Assembly: GCF_024459955.1 (NCBI RefSeq)
Contig: NZ_JANFXK010000015.1
Coordinates: 1-64,000 of the forward strand
Reading direction: 5' to 3'
Length of the DNA: 64,000 nt
Source: Anaerovorax odorimutans
GTDB lineage: Bacteria > Bacillota > Clostridia > Peptostreptococcales > Anaerovoracaceae
Of this stretch, positions 9,086 to 17,445 are shown piece by piece. The position numbers and the translations under genes are program-made. The notes beneath the pieces were generated by a model. The model did not search any database, was not told the origin of the DNA, and saw only the letters and a program-made list of their open reading frames with translations. Positions within the stretch are counted from its first letter, which is position 1. Each line of letters begins with the position of its first letter.

Positions 9086-9556
9086 ATGAGCTTTTTTTCA
9101 TTATCCAGCGGCAGAAGACCGTATCAAAACCCCCATCACGGAAGCGGGCATTATCAAAAGAAAGGCTTGTTTGGTAAACTGGGCGGCCTGATGGGCTCTT
9201 TCAGCAGCAGCGGGCGCAGAGGATATTACCCGCCTGGCTATCAGCAGAATCAGGGTTATCCGCAGAATCAAGGCTATCCGCCGCAGGGACAGCCCGGAGT
9301 AAATGGGATGCATGGACAACCGAACCAGCCCGGGCAGCCGCCTCTTTCACCGCAAAACGTTCAGCCTAATGTGCCGCAGAATATTTCTCAGGGAAATTCC
9401 TTCTGCTCAAACTGCGGGGCCAGCGTACCTGCAGGCTCCAAATTCTGTCTGGAATGCGGTGCCAAAATGAATACCGGCGCTGTCTGCGCAAGCTGCGGTC
9501 AGAGTCTTCCTGCCAACGCCAAGTTTTGCCCCGGCTGCGGAGCACCGAGGGCCTAG
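9086..9556 (+). CDS. Gly/Gln/Pro-rich protein with two C-terminal zinc ribbons
   Basis: The first ~105 of 156 residues are low complexity, rich in Gly, Gln, Pro, Tyr and Ser, with tandem YPQNQG-type repeats. The C-terminus has two zinc ribbons of the CxxC-x10-CxxC type: FCSNCGASVPAGSKFCLECG and VCASCGQSLPANAKFCPGCG. No membrane segment is evident. The start has a clear AAGGAGG 7 nt upstream. The next gene, 6 nt downstream, is a small protein kinase, so the two probably act together; the ribbons may be an adaptor. Function is unknown. Confidence 0.85.
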   Translation: MSFFSLSSGRRPYQNPHHGSGHYQKKGLFGKLGGLMGSFSSSGRRGYYPPGYQQNQGYPQNQGYPPQGQPGVNGMHGQPNQPGQPPLSPQNVQPNVPQNISQGNSFCSNCGASVPAGSKFCLECGAKMNTGAVCASCGQSLPANAKFCPGCGAPRA

Positions 9557-9562
9557 AAAACC

Positions 9563-10276
9563 ATGCTCTTATTTCCCAGGCGCTACCTGGGCCGCTGCTA
9601 TCAGGGCTATGCCATCTGCCGAAGTCTGGGCCAGGGACGATACGGGAATTGTTTTGCCGCCCAGGCGCCGGACGGCTCTCAGGTCGTACTCAAACGGTTT
9701 CACAACCGAATGAAAAAAAAGAACACAGGCCGCAATCATTTTGAGCCTGTGATTCTTTCTATGCTGAAACATCCCTCCATTCCCGATCTTTTGGGTGTCA
9801 TCAATGAAGGAAAGGACTATTTTTTTGTTCTGGAATATATGCCCGGAGTCACCATTGAACAGCTCCTGTTTCGGGAGCACCATCGATTCACACCGGAGGA
9901 AACAAGCAACATCGGTTTTCAGCTAATTGACTTGATCGCTTATCTGCACCAAAATGGAATCGTCCACCGGGACATCCGCATTTCCAACGTGCTTTACCAC
10001 CAAGGGAAAATTTCCCTTGTGGATTTCGGTCTGGCCCGTTTCGCAGACCAGGACCGCTATCGCCTGGACTCAGATTTTTCCTATCTGGGGGACTTCTTAC
10101 TGTACCTTCTCTACTCTAACAGCCCTACCAACAAGTTCAGACGGCATCGCCCCTGGTATGACGAACTGCCTCTTTCCGACGGACAAATGGAGTTTCTCAA
10201 ACGCCTTCTGGGGCTGGAAACTCCCTATGCCACCATCGAACAAGTGCGGGAGCATTTCTTCGTTTTTATGTGTTAA
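9563..10276 (+). CDS. small Hanks-type protein kinase
   Basis: A minimal 237-residue kinase domain. The Gly-rich loop is GQGRYGNCFAA, the VVLKRF lysine fits the ATP-binding Lys, the catalytic loop is HRDIRISN (Asp and Asn present) and the Mg-binding motif is DFGLARF. The C-lobe is short, with little after YLGDFLLYLLYSN, and there is no membrane helix or PASTA repeat, unlike PrkC. It is therefore a cytosolic orphan kinase. It begins 6 nt after the zinc-ribbon gene with no Shine-Dalgarno of its own, so translational coupling is likely. Ser/Thr specificity is inferred. Confidence 0.85.
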   Translation: MLLFPRRYLGRCYQGYAICRSLGQGRYGNCFAAQAPDGSQVVLKRFHNRMKKKNTGRNHFEPVILSMLKHPSIPDLLGVINEGKDYFFVLEYMPGVTIEQLLFREHHRFTPEETSNIGFQLIDLIAYLHQNGIVHRDIRISNVLYHQGKISLVDFGLARFADQDRYRLDSDFSYLGDFLLYLLYSNSPTNKFRRHRPWYDELPLSDGQMEFLKRLLGLETPYATIEQVREHFFVFMC

Positions 10277-10282
10277 AGAAGA

Positions 10283-11839
10283 TTACTCCTCTTTCTTTTC
10301 TTCACCCGCAAGGGCAAATTTAGCCGGAACAGTTACCTGCTCTTCGTACCAAGCGAAGCAGTTTTCCACCATCTGTCGGTCCGGCTTCGGCGTCAGCCAG
10401 CTGACTACCGGAACAATAATCAGCCCAGCCAGCATGGCAAAGGCGCCGGCATTGATCGGCGACTGAAGAATCATCGGGAAGGAGTCTCTAAACAGCAGGT
10501 TGAGGATCATCAGACCCGCACCCCAGATGTAGCTGCACCAGCAGGCAATCTTCGTAGTGCCTTTCCAGTAGAGCCCGTAGAGCAGCGGAGCCAGGAACGC
10601 GCCTGCCAGAGCACCCCAGGAAACACCCATCAGCTGAGCGATAAAGGTGACGGCGCTTCTGTACTGGATGACTGCGATAACTACGGAGATGGCGATGAAC
10701 ACGACGATGAGAATTCGGATCACCAGCACCTGAGTCTTTTCGCTCATATTCTTGATAAAGTTGTCCTTGAGAAAATCAATGGTCAGGGTCGAACTGGACG
10801 CCATAACCAGCGACGACAAGGTGGACATGGACGCTGAAAGCACCAGCAGCACCACCAGCCCCACCAGCGCATCCGGCAGATTGGAGAGCATGGTCGGTAT
10901 AATGGCGTCAAACCCGTCAGCCTCAATGTTGATCTGATCGGAAAACAGCCTGCCGAAACCGCCCAGGAAGTAACAGCCTCCCGCCACAATCAAGGCAAAT
11001 ACTGTCGAAATGATGGTTCCTTTATGTATGGATTTTTCACTTTCAATGGCATAGAATTTCTGCACCATCTGCGGCAGTCCCCAGGTTCCCAGAGAAGTGA
11101 GGATTACAACGCCCATCAGATTCAGAGGATCCGGACCGAAAAAGGAATTAAAAGCTCCCGGGGTTGTGGAAACAGCCGGGTCCTCCACGCTGGCCAGACC
11201 GTTTAAAGCTTCCATAAAACCGCCCTTGCTCATGAGCACAGCCGCAATAACAGCCACAATGCCGAAGAGCATGATAATGCCCTGGATAAAGTCATTGATG
11301 GCCGTTGCCATATAGCCGCCGGCAATGACATAGATGCCGGTGAGCACTGCCATGATTATGATGCAGAGCGTATAGTCGATATTAAAGGCCATACCGAAAA
11401 GGCGGGAAAGTCCGTTATACAGAGAAGCTGTATAAGGGATCAAAAATATAAAGATAATTACAGATGCTCCGACCTTCAGCGCTTTGCTGTCAAAGCGGGC
11501 GCCAAAGAATTCCGGCATGGTCGCAGAATCCAGATGCTGCGTCATGATACGGGTACGGCGGCCTAAGATGACCCACGCCAAAAGGGAGCCGATCAGGGCA
11601 TTTCCGATGCCGATCCAGGTGGAAGCGATTCCGTACTTCCATCCGAACTGTCCGGCGTAGCCGATAAAAATAACGGCGGAAAAATAGGAAGTACCGTAAG
11701 CGAACGCCGTCAGCCACGGGCCGACAGAACGCCCTCCGAGAACGAATCCGTTCACATCCGTAGCATGCTTTCTGCAGTAAATACCGATGCAGATCATGAT
11801 CGCAAAGAACACACACAATAGTAAGATTTTGATTAACAT
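10283..11839 (-). CDS. sodium:solute symporter (SSF), predicted tyrosine transporter
   Basis: The 518-residue protein has about 13 membrane helices. It has SSF-type features: a GRSVGPWLTAFAYGTSYFSAV segment near the N-terminus, Na+-site-like small-residue stretches and a hydrophilic tail. It imports a solute with Na+. The start at 11839 (MLIKILLL) is preferred to an in-frame ATG at 11884, which lies inside the T-box terminator; GAAAGGAT precedes the chosen start. A T-box leader on the same strand puts expression under control of an uncharged tRNA. I read its specifier as UAC, and SSF transporters behind tyrosine T-boxes have been predicted as tyrosine importers (TyrT type). The substrate is therefore inferred from regulation, not from the protein. 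Confidence 0.88.
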   Translation of the reverse strand: MLIKILLLCVFFAIMICIGIYCRKHATDVNGFVLGGRSVGPWLTAFAYGTSYFSAVIFIGYAGQFGWKYGIASTWIGIGNALIGSLLAWVILGRRTRIMTQHLDSATMPEFFGARFDSKALKVGASVIIFIFLIPYTASLYNGLSRLFGMAFNIDYTLCIIIMAVLTGIYVIAGGYMATAINDFIQGIIMLFGIVAVIAAVLMSKGGFMEALNGLASVEDPAVSTTPGAFNSFFGPDPLNLMGVVILTSLGTWGLPQMVQKFYAIESEKSIHKGTIISTVFALIVAGGCYFLGGFGRLFSDQINIEADGFDAIIPTMLSNLPDALVGLVVLLVLSASMSTLSSLVMASSSTLTIDFLKDNFIKNMSEKTQVLVIRILIVVFIAISVVIAVIQYRSAVTFIAQLMGVSWGALAGAFLAPLLYGLYWKGTTKIACWCSYIWGAGLMILNLLFRDSFPMILQSPINAGAFAMLAGLIIVPVVSWLTPKPDRQMVENCFAWYEEQVTVPAKFALAGEEKKEE

Positions 11840-11884
11840 AGTTTTTTTAATCCTTTCTGTATATTTTTGCAGAGAGCATTTCAA

Positions 11885-12160
11885 AAATTAAAAACGCCCT
11901 CTGAACTATGTTCAGAGGGCAGATTGTTTACCGCGTTACCACCTCTGTTCACCGCAGCCTCACGACCGCAGCCTCACTGAGTTCTTACTAAACTCGCTCA
12001 CTATGACGGGTGAACCCGTTCCAACCTACTTAGGCAAACTCCCTGTTCAGCGGACTGCTCACAGAATGTATTCGGTCTGACGGTTTCCTGCGCCTCTCAC
12101 CTGCCGGCAGCTCTCTGTTGGTCTTTGACAGACTTACTAATTTCTGGTCTTCGCATTTGT
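11885..12160 (-). promoter_or_regulatory. T-box riboswitch, specifier read as UAC (Tyr)
   Basis: On the minus strand, the T-box core AGAGGTGGTAACGCGG lies at 11946-11931. A terminator hairpin follows at 11920-11895 (GCCCTCTGAAC/GTTCAGAGGGC) with a U-run. Stem I shows an AGTA element on the 5' side, an AGGTGAGAGG-type bulge, and a lower helix where CCAGAA pairs with TTCTG. The unpaired 3' side between the helices reads GAATACA, so the specifier codon is most simply TAC. Uncharged tRNA-Tyr would stabilise the antiterminator and allow symporter expression. Confidence 0.88.
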
Positions 12161-12165
12161 GAATT

Positions 12166-12194
12166 ATTATTACACAAAATTTATTTTAAGTCAA
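12166..12194 (-). promoter_or_regulatory. promoter of the T-box/symporter transcript
   Basis: TTGACT (12194-12189) and TAATAAT (12172-12166) are separated by about 16-17 bp. The predicted start at about 12160 is just before stem I of the T-box. Confidence 0.7.
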
Positions 12195-12202
12195 GAAAAA
12201 GT

Positions 12203-13552
12203 TTACCATCCATATTTTTTAATGTACTTGACCAGATTCTTCGTATCCTTCCAGCGCTGGGCGTCCTTTTTGTCCCCCATCACCACAGTGATATAACCCT
12301 TGCCCTTATACTTGTAATACCCGGCAAAGCAGCAGCCCGCGTTGTCCGTGGTGCCGGTTTTTACACCGCTCAATCCCTTTACTTTTCCCAGCAGCTGGTT
12401 CGTGTTTTTCAGCTTGTAGCGTTTTTTCTTTTTCAGAGTCTTAAAGGTATATTTTTTCTTCCCGACAAATTTGCGGAAGGTCTTGTTTTGCATGGCATAT
12501 CTGGCAACCAGAGCAACGTCGTAGGCGGAAGAATAATGATTTTTCTTGTCCAGGCCGTGGGCATTAACAAATCTGGTATTGGTGCAGCCCAGGGCCGCGG
12601 CCTTCTGATTCATCATCTTTGTAAACCCGGCGACCGAGCCTCCGGTCACTTGGGCCAGAGCGGTGGCCGCACCGTTATCCGATTCCAGCATTGCCATGTA
12701 CAAAAGCTGGCGGACGTACAATTTGTCGCCTTTTTTGAGATCCGAATAAGGCGTCTTTGCCGCTTTCTTGGAAATCTTCACTTTTCTTTTCAGCGAATTT
12801 TTCTGAATGGCTAGGATCGCGGTCATAATTTTAGTCATGCTGGCCTGGGGCCGCCTGCTGTTCATATTCTTGCTGTAAAGCACTACACCGCTTTTGGCGT
12901 TGATGACAACCGCGCTTTTACAGGACAGCTTTACCGATGAACGGTTCTTTGTGATAATTCGAATCTGACCGCTGGTATAAGCGCTTCCTTCCGCTGTTTT
13001 GGGCAGATGAATCCGCCAGATGGTGTATTTTGATTTATTCCATAAAGAATCGGGATACTCTATCGTTACGCGTTCGGTTTTTTGCGTGCCTGTCTGAAAA
13101 ACCGCTTTCGTCTCCCACTGTTTTTCAGAAGGATTATATCGCTGCAGCTGCACGCTGCGGCCATAGGCAGGTGTCACGGAAATTGTATCCTTCATTTTGC
13201 TTTTAACGCTTACGGATTTCTCCTGTATCAAGTCTGAAACCGTTGTTTCCATAGGCTGCAGAGGTACTTCCCCTGTCTCCTGGGTTGGCTCTGTCTGCTC
13301 ACCGGGCTCCTGCACCGTCTGTCCTTTCGGCTGGACCTGCTTTCCCGAACCTGCCGGATTGTTTGTCCTTTCCTCAGCCAAAGGTTTGTCGCTTTGCGTT
13401 TGCGCATCAGTTTCCGGTTTCGCGGATGGTTCCACTGACGCAGAAATCGGCTCTGACGCTGCCGGGCTCTGTGATTCTGCCAATACCTGCCCTGGCAATA
13501 AGGTAAATACCATAGTTAACGTTAATACTGCCGCAATAATACTCCGTTTCAT
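12203..13552 (-). CDS. D-alanyl-D-alanine carboxypeptidase (peptidase S11)
   Basis: The 449-residue secreted penicillin-binding protein trims the terminal D-Ala of peptidoglycan stem peptides. The active-site motifs are complete: SMTK in RRPQASMTKIMTAIL, SDN in LESDNGAATAL and KTG in VKTGTTDNAGC. An N-terminal signal peptide (to about residue 25, ending VLAES) precedes about 75 residues rich in Pro, Glu, Gln, Ser and Thr, then about 100 residues of beta-rich sequence, then the catalytic domain. This long N-terminal linker replaces the usual C-terminal domain and membrane anchor, and the C-terminus ends just after the catalytic domain. GGAGG precedes the ATG. It lies 30 nt after the queuosine transporter gene. 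Confidence 0.9.
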   Translation of the reverse strand: MKRSIIAAVLTLTMVFTLLPGQVLAESQSPAASEPISASVEPSAKPETDAQTQSDKPLAEERTNNPAGSGKQVQPKGQTVQEPGEQTEPTQETGEVPLQPMETTVSDLIQEKSVSVKSKMKDTISVTPAYGRSVQLQRYNPSEKQWETKAVFQTGTQKTERVTIEYPDSLWNKSKYTIWRIHLPKTAEGSAYTSGQIRIITKNRSSVKLSCKSAVVINAKSGVVLYSKNMNSRRPQASMTKIMTAILAIQKNSLKRKVKISKKAAKTPYSDLKKGDKLYVRQLLYMAMLESDNGAATALAQVTGGSVAGFTKMMNQKAAALGCTNTRFVNAHGLDKKNHYSSAYDVALVARYAMQNKTFRKFVGKKKYTFKTLKKKKRYKLKNTNQLLGKVKGLSGVKTGTTDNAGCCFAGYYKYKGKGYITVVMGDKKDAQRWKDTKNLVKYIKKYGW

Positions 13553-13582
13553 GCCGCCTCCATTTTATTTCCTGAATTTCCT

Positions 13583-14284
13583 TTATTTATCATTATATGT
13601 CATTTTTATCTTTCTCGCAAGGTAAATTACAGGAGTATCCGCCAGACTTGTAACGATGAAGATCACATAGCTGGAAACGCAGATGCTGATCAGTGTGGCC
13701 ATATCGTACATGCCCCAGAAGGCCCCGAAGGTGTACAGCGCTGTATTGAGAATCTGGGAAACCAACGTGGATCCATTGTTTCTCAGCCAAAGGAAACGCT
13801 TTGCGTCGCCGCAGCGTTTTTGGGTAAACGCCCACCACTTATGATAGGCCCAAACATCAAAACGCTGGCAAATCGCATATACCAGGAAGCTGACAATCAT
13901 CAGTCTTGGGGTGTTGCTGAAAATGGTCTGAAAGCTTTCTCTAGCCCAGTCGCTGGACGCCGGCGTATATAGCAGCCAGGATTGGGATATGAGGATAAAG
14001 GCTATGGACGTGGCAATCCCGATATTGACTGCCTTTTGCGCTGCTTTCTTGCCTTCGTTCTCGCTGAGGATATCGGTTATTAAAAAAGTGGAAGCAAACA
14101 GGATATTGCCCAGGGTCTGCTCCATGCCGAAAGCGTCCACCATTAGGAGAACTTCTATGTTGGCTGTAATGGTGGCGATCACGGTGCTGCAGTAAAGGCC
14201 CGTCCTGCCGAAAATCCGATACATAAGCAGTACTCCCCCGTAAATCACGATCAGCGATAGGATAAGTAAGATTTCGTTATTCAT
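13583..14284 (-). CDS. queuosine precursor transporter (YhhQ/DUF165 family)
   Basis: The 233-residue membrane protein has about six helices and the YhhQ-like signatures DILSENEGKKAAQKAVNIG and SQILNTALYTFGAFWG. The family imports queuosine precursors (preQ0, preQ1 or queuine). The start at 14284 has GGAGGAG upstream; a longer frame upstream overlaps the preceding gene. It begins 4 nt after the radical SAM gene, so the two form an operon behind a preQ1-I-like riboswitch, which strongly supports the role. Confidence 0.9.
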   Translation of the reverse strand: MNNEILLILSLIVIYGGVLLMYRIFGRTGLYCSTVIATITANIEVLLMVDAFGMEQTLGNILFASTFLITDILSENEGKKAAQKAVNIGIATSIAFILISQSWLLYTPASSDWARESFQTIFSNTPRLMIVSFLVYAICQRFDVWAYHKWWAFTQKRCGDAKRFLWLRNNGSTLVSQILNTALYTFGAFWGMYDMATLISICVSSYVIFIVTSLADTPVIYLARKIKMTYNDK

Positions 14285-14288
14285 GTTT

Positions 14289-14993
14289 TTATTCTCCTCC
14301 AACTCCAAAATCTGTATTTTCCAGCAAAATATCGACGCGCTCGTTATCCCGGTACTGCGGATAAATCTGTTTTTCAAATACGGTCATCACTTGGCGGTCC
14401 GGCTTTATGGGTGTGGAATTTTCCGTCATCAAGTTGACGCACACCCGCCTGAAATAGGCAAGGCCGGTCTCAATATCTCCGCGCATGGAACGTTCCGTCT
14501 GCCCCGTCAGCCCGAACAGCAGGCAGACTTCATCGGCAAAGCGGGCGATTTCCCGCGGCTTCGCATGTTCCATTCCTTTCAGCAAAACATCATCCCGAAA
14601 CGCTGCATCAAAAGTTTCCACTCCCATTTTTACAATCACCTCAACTCCGGCTCCTGCGAACCGCTGCCGGATTTCGGCCAGGCTGTGCCGGTCCTGCCAG
14701 TGACACTCTATATGAAGCCTCTTAATATGACGCTGCCCGCAGATCCGTAGGATTTCTTCCACCGTCTGTTCATCCAGATCGCAGAAGCTGCCTGAGTTGA
14801 TGGTTTCCAGATTGCCATAGGTTCCCTTCACCTTTGCCAGTTCTTTCTTATTGAGTTGAAAATTTTCTTCCTCATCGCATGAAAAATCCAGGTGATAATC
14901 GCAGAAACTGCACTTTCTCCACTTGCAGCCGCTGCCACGCAAAAGCACGATTTCCCTGGGATTTTTCTCTGTTATGACGCTGTATCGGTTCAT
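14289..14993 (-). CDS. radical SAM enzyme, possible queuine lyase (QueL-like)
   Basis: The 234-residue protein has an N-terminal cluster-binding motif CKWRKCSFC (spacing Cx4Cx2C, as opposed to the usual Cx3Cx2C). Radical SAM barrel segments follow, such as INSGSFCDLDEQTVEEIL and CLLFGLTGQTERSMRGDIETG. The start at 14993 (MNRYSV) has TGGAGGT 8 nt upstream. It is the first gene after the preQ1-I-like riboswitch and is followed at once by a queuosine-precursor transporter. In gut Clostridia a radical SAM lyase (QueL) releases queuine base from salvaged queuosine; that role is inferred here from context, since I could not align the protein to QueL. Confidence 0.8.
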   Translation of the reverse strand: MNRYSVITEKNPREIVLLRGSGCKWRKCSFCDYHLDFSCDEEENFQLNKKELAKVKGTYGNLETINSGSFCDLDEQTVEEILRICGQRHIKRLHIECHWQDRHSLAEIRQRFAGAGVEVIVKMGVETFDAAFRDDVLLKGMEHAKPREIARFADEVCLLFGLTGQTERSMRGDIETGLAYFRRVCVNLMTENSTPIKPDRQVMTVFEKQIYPQYRDNERVDILLENTDFGVGGE

Positions 14994-15015
14994 CGGATGA
15001 CCTCCATAATTGCAA

Positions 15016-15043
15016 CAAAAAAGGTGCCTTTCAAAAGCACCAT
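15016..15043 (-). terminator. riboswitch-controlled terminator
   Basis: On the minus strand GGTGC..GCACC (15041-15023) is followed by a U-run and lies about 25 nt before the radical SAM start. A second hairpin, CAGCAGG/CCTGCTG at 15078-15052, lies between it and the aptamer. The hairpin sits in the leader, so it fits attenuation, not end-of-operon termination. Confidence 0.75.
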
Positions 15044-15077
15044 CCAAAATGACAGCAGGTTCTCGCCGCCTGCTGCG

Positions 15078-15122
15078 TTTCCCGTAGTTTTGTTTAGAGA
15101 CAGGATGGTTTCGAACTGTCTT
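15078..15122 (-). promoter_or_regulatory. preQ1-I-like riboswitch aptamer
   Basis: On the minus strand a 5-bp stem GACAG/CTGTC (15120-15116 with 15103-15099) encloses the loop TTCGAAACCATC. The A-rich tail TCTAAACAAAACTACGGG (15098-15081) follows. Stem, loop size and an AAACAAAAC-type tail able to pair back into the loop match the small H-type pseudoknot of preQ1 class I aptamers. The downstream genes encode queuosine salvage, which agrees. Confidence 0.8.
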
Positions 15123-15143
15123 ATTAAGCTGTTACGGTTATTC

Positions 15144-15172
15144 AGTATACCCCCTTTGTCCGTTCGTTGCAA
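15144..15172 (-). promoter_or_regulatory. promoter of the queuosine-salvage operon
   Basis: TTGCAA (15172-15167) and TATACT (15149-15144) are 17 bp apart. The predicted start is just before the aptamer. Confidence 0.7.
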
Positions 15173-15235
15173 GCACAAATTTTTCTCTACATATTTTGAT
15201 TGAGAGATGGCCGGCCGGCTGATCGGCCTGGGCCT

Positions 15236-15400
15236 GAGGCCGGCGCTTTTTGCTTTGAAATTGAACTGGAGCGGACAAAAACTGTGGGTTTGCGGGTTTT
15301 ACGGATTTATTTTTTGGAAATTTCCATTTAAATTTGACCTGCAAGGGCGAGAAACGTTGAAAAAATATCCGCTTTGACCTCTTTTTTTGGATGAAAGATC
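15236..15400 (+). repeat. dispersed repeat family C, diverged copy 3
   Basis: Shares in order GGCGCTTTTTGCTTT, GAGCGGAC, TGGGTTTGCGGGTTT and CGTTGAAAAAATATCCGCTT with the copies at 3901 and 5205, but the spacing is shorter and identity is lower. Confidence 0.55.
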
Positions 15401-15460
15401 CGAAAATAATTTAGCACATTACAAGGGGAAATTGGACAGACATTTCTTTCTGGCAGGGTG

Positions 15461-15675
15461 CAGCCTTTTTAAGTAATGTCGATATTTGTTCAACAACGGA
15501 TTTATTTCGACTTTGTTGTTGATGTATTTCCAAGGTTTACGGGCTGTGCAACTGTTCAAACCGGCATATTGATCGAGTTTTTGTGCTTGTAGGCTCTGTA
15601 TCCTTGAAAAAAGGTCAACAAGAACTCAGTTTTTTGCTGCGTGTTGATGAAAATTGCAATTTGTCTTTCGGAGCC
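15461..15675 (+). repeat. dispersed repeat family A, copy 2
   Basis: Same order of blocks as copies at 8671 and 18917: CAGCCTTTTTAAGTAATG, TATTTGTTCAACAACGGAT, TCCTTGAAAAAAGGTCAACA, GCTGCGTGTTGATGAAAA. Confidence 0.85.
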
Positions 15676-15878
15676 TATCCGATACAAATGGCTGTACATA
15701 AAGTCATATAAAAATCCCAATTTATGAAAAACTGAGGCCATTTAATTTCCATAAATTGGTTGATTCGGTGCCGCAGATATGGTAAAATATTACATGTAAA
15801 TAAATGTAATATTTTGTTCGAGCAGGAAAATTTCCTTGCCTTCATCAAGCAAACTGGTATACTAAAAGGAGAAAGAAA

Positions 15879-16721
15879 TTGGAGAAAAAGAAAGAACTAA
15901 AGGATTTAAATTTACTGGATCGATTTTTGTTTGCCGAAGCCGTAGAGGACCCGGAGATTCTGCAGGATATGCTGGAAATTATCTTGGGAAAAGATATCGT
16001 GCTGAAGCATCTGCCCCAGACCGAGAAGGAAGGCCGCCGGGCGGCCTGGAGCCGTCAGATCCGCATGGATGTGTGGGCCATGGATGAAAACGAAGCCATC
16101 TATGACACGGAGGTACAGAAGAAAAACACCCACAACTTGCCCAGACGGACTCGTCTGTACAACGGACTCATCGACAGCAAGCTGCTGGAGTCAGGGGACA
16201 TCGAATACAATAAGATGAACGACGTGTACATCATTATGATTATGCCCTTTGACCTGTTCGGCAAGGGACTGTACCGTTACACTTTCCGCATGACCTGCAA
16301 AGAAGCGCCCGGGCTGGAACTGGACGACGGGGCTACGAGGATCTTCCTCAACACCAGGGGAATCGACCCTGCGGGCGTCAGCGAGGAACTGATCGCTCTG
16401 CTGCGATATTTTGAGGACACGTCCAAAAAAGTGGCGGAGAGCTCTTCCAGCGGAAAGATTCTAAAGATGCAGAAAAAAATCGAACAAATCCGGTCCAGCG
16501 AGGAGATTGGAGTGAAATACATGAACGCGTATGAGGAGAGACTGCTGGAGTTGCAGGAGGCCAGAGAGGAAGGGCTGAAAGAAGGCCGGGAAAAAGGATT
16601 ACAGGAGGGCCAGAAAAAAGCCAGCAAGGCAATGGCAATCGAATTGAAAAAGCTGGGCCGGCCCCTGGAGGAAATTTCGAAGGTCACGAAGCTGAGCATT
16701 GAGGAAATTGAGGCCTTATAA
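15879..16721 (+). CDS. Rpn-family recombination-promoting nuclease (PD-(D/E)XK)
   Basis: The 280-residue protein matches the Rpn/PDDEXK_2 transposase-like nuclease family. The first half holds the nuclease fold with RMDVWAMDENEAIYDTEVQ, where the Asp and ExQ fit the catalytic core. The second half has a charged, repeated EGLKEGREKGLQEGQ segment typical of this family, and a short helical tail. Relatives cut DNA and promote RecA-independent recombination; many are multi-copy. The start is TTG at 15879, supported by AAAGGAG 7 nt upstream; no ATG fits. It sits directly after a repeat cluster. Confidence 0.88.
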   Translation: MEKKKELKDLNLLDRFLFAEAVEDPEILQDMLEIILGKDIVLKHLPQTEKEGRRAAWSRQIRMDVWAMDENEAIYDTEVQKKNTHNLPRRTRLYNGLIDSKLLESGDIEYNKMNDVYIIMIMPFDLFGKGLYRYTFRMTCKEAPGLELDDGATRIFLNTRGIDPAGVSEELIALLRYFEDTSKKVAESSSSGKILKMQKKIEQIRSSEEIGVKYMNAYEERLLELQEAREEGLKEGREKGLQEGQKKASKAMAIELKKLGRPLEEISKVTKLSIEEIEAL

Positions 16722-16723
16722 GA

Positions 16724-17362
16724 ATGGGCCGTCTCTATCTGTCCGAAACAGCAAATTCAAGATTAATTGCGTATTTACAAAAGAAGGAAAATCAAATTTC
16801 CATTATAACGAAAACAAAGTATACCTATGATCCGGTTTCCTCCCATCCCGATATCTATATCTGCGGTATGGGCCCGGGACAACCGGTCTTTTTTGGTTTG
16901 CCTGAAAAACTGGGACCGGACTATCCGGCAAACATCATTTACAATGCCGCCTGCACAGGTAAATTTTTTATCCATAATTTAAAATATACGGATTCTGAGC
17001 TGCTTGCGCTGGCCGGCAACATGGAAAAAATCCACGTCTCCCAAGGATATACGAAGTGCAACATTGTAATTGTTGATGAAACGTCTATCATTACCGCAGA
17101 TCAGGGAATATACCGAGCCTGCCGGGATAAACTGGATGTCCTCTTAATCAGCCCGGGCCACGTGAAGCTATTGGGGTTTCCTTACGGGTTTCTGGGCGGA
17201 GCATCGGGCCGAATTGGGAACGAGATCGTATTTAACGGAAATCTGGGAAAACACCCGGATTATAAAAGTATCGCGGCCTTTGTCGAAGACCGCGGTTTAA
17301 AGCTTAGTTATTTTGATGAATATGATCTGGAGGATATCGGGAGCATCATTGAGGCAAAATAG
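16724..17362 (+). CDS. DUF6873-type (GME/pentein-fold) protein of unknown function
   Basis: The 212-residue cytosolic protein carries the GME-fold-like segments CNIVIVDETSIITADQGIY, DVLLISPGHVKLLGFPYGFLGG and GNEIVFNGNLGKHPDYKSI. The pentein (GME) fold includes arginine-modifying enzymes, but this group has no known substrate. It starts 2 nt after the Rpn gene stop, with no separate Shine-Dalgarno, so coupling to that gene is possible. The link to Rpn is positional only. Confidence 0.7.
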   Translation: MGRLYLSETANSRLIAYLQKKENQISIITKTKYTYDPVSSHPDIYICGMGPGQPVFFGLPEKLGPDYPANIIYNAACTGKFFIHNLKYTDSELLALAGNMEKIHVSQGYTKCNIVIVDETSIITADQGIYRACRDKLDVLLISPGHVKLLGFPYGFLGGASGRIGNEIVFNGNLGKHPDYKSIAAFVEDRGLKLSYFDEYDLEDIGSIIEAK

Positions 17363-17445
17363 CCGTTTACTAACGAAACTCTATAACCATTTGCTTTCTC
17401 CATCCCTTTGTCAGGACTTGCAAAGTAGCGATATCCGCACTTCTA

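Larger units (their letters stand above)
15182..15870. other. gene-free interval with two repeat families
   Basis: No gene supported. It holds a diverged family C copy (about 15236-15400) and a family A copy (15461-15675), then an A/T-rich stretch before the Rpn nuclease gene with TATACT at 15858-15863 and TTGCCT about 16 bp before it. Confidence 0.6.
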
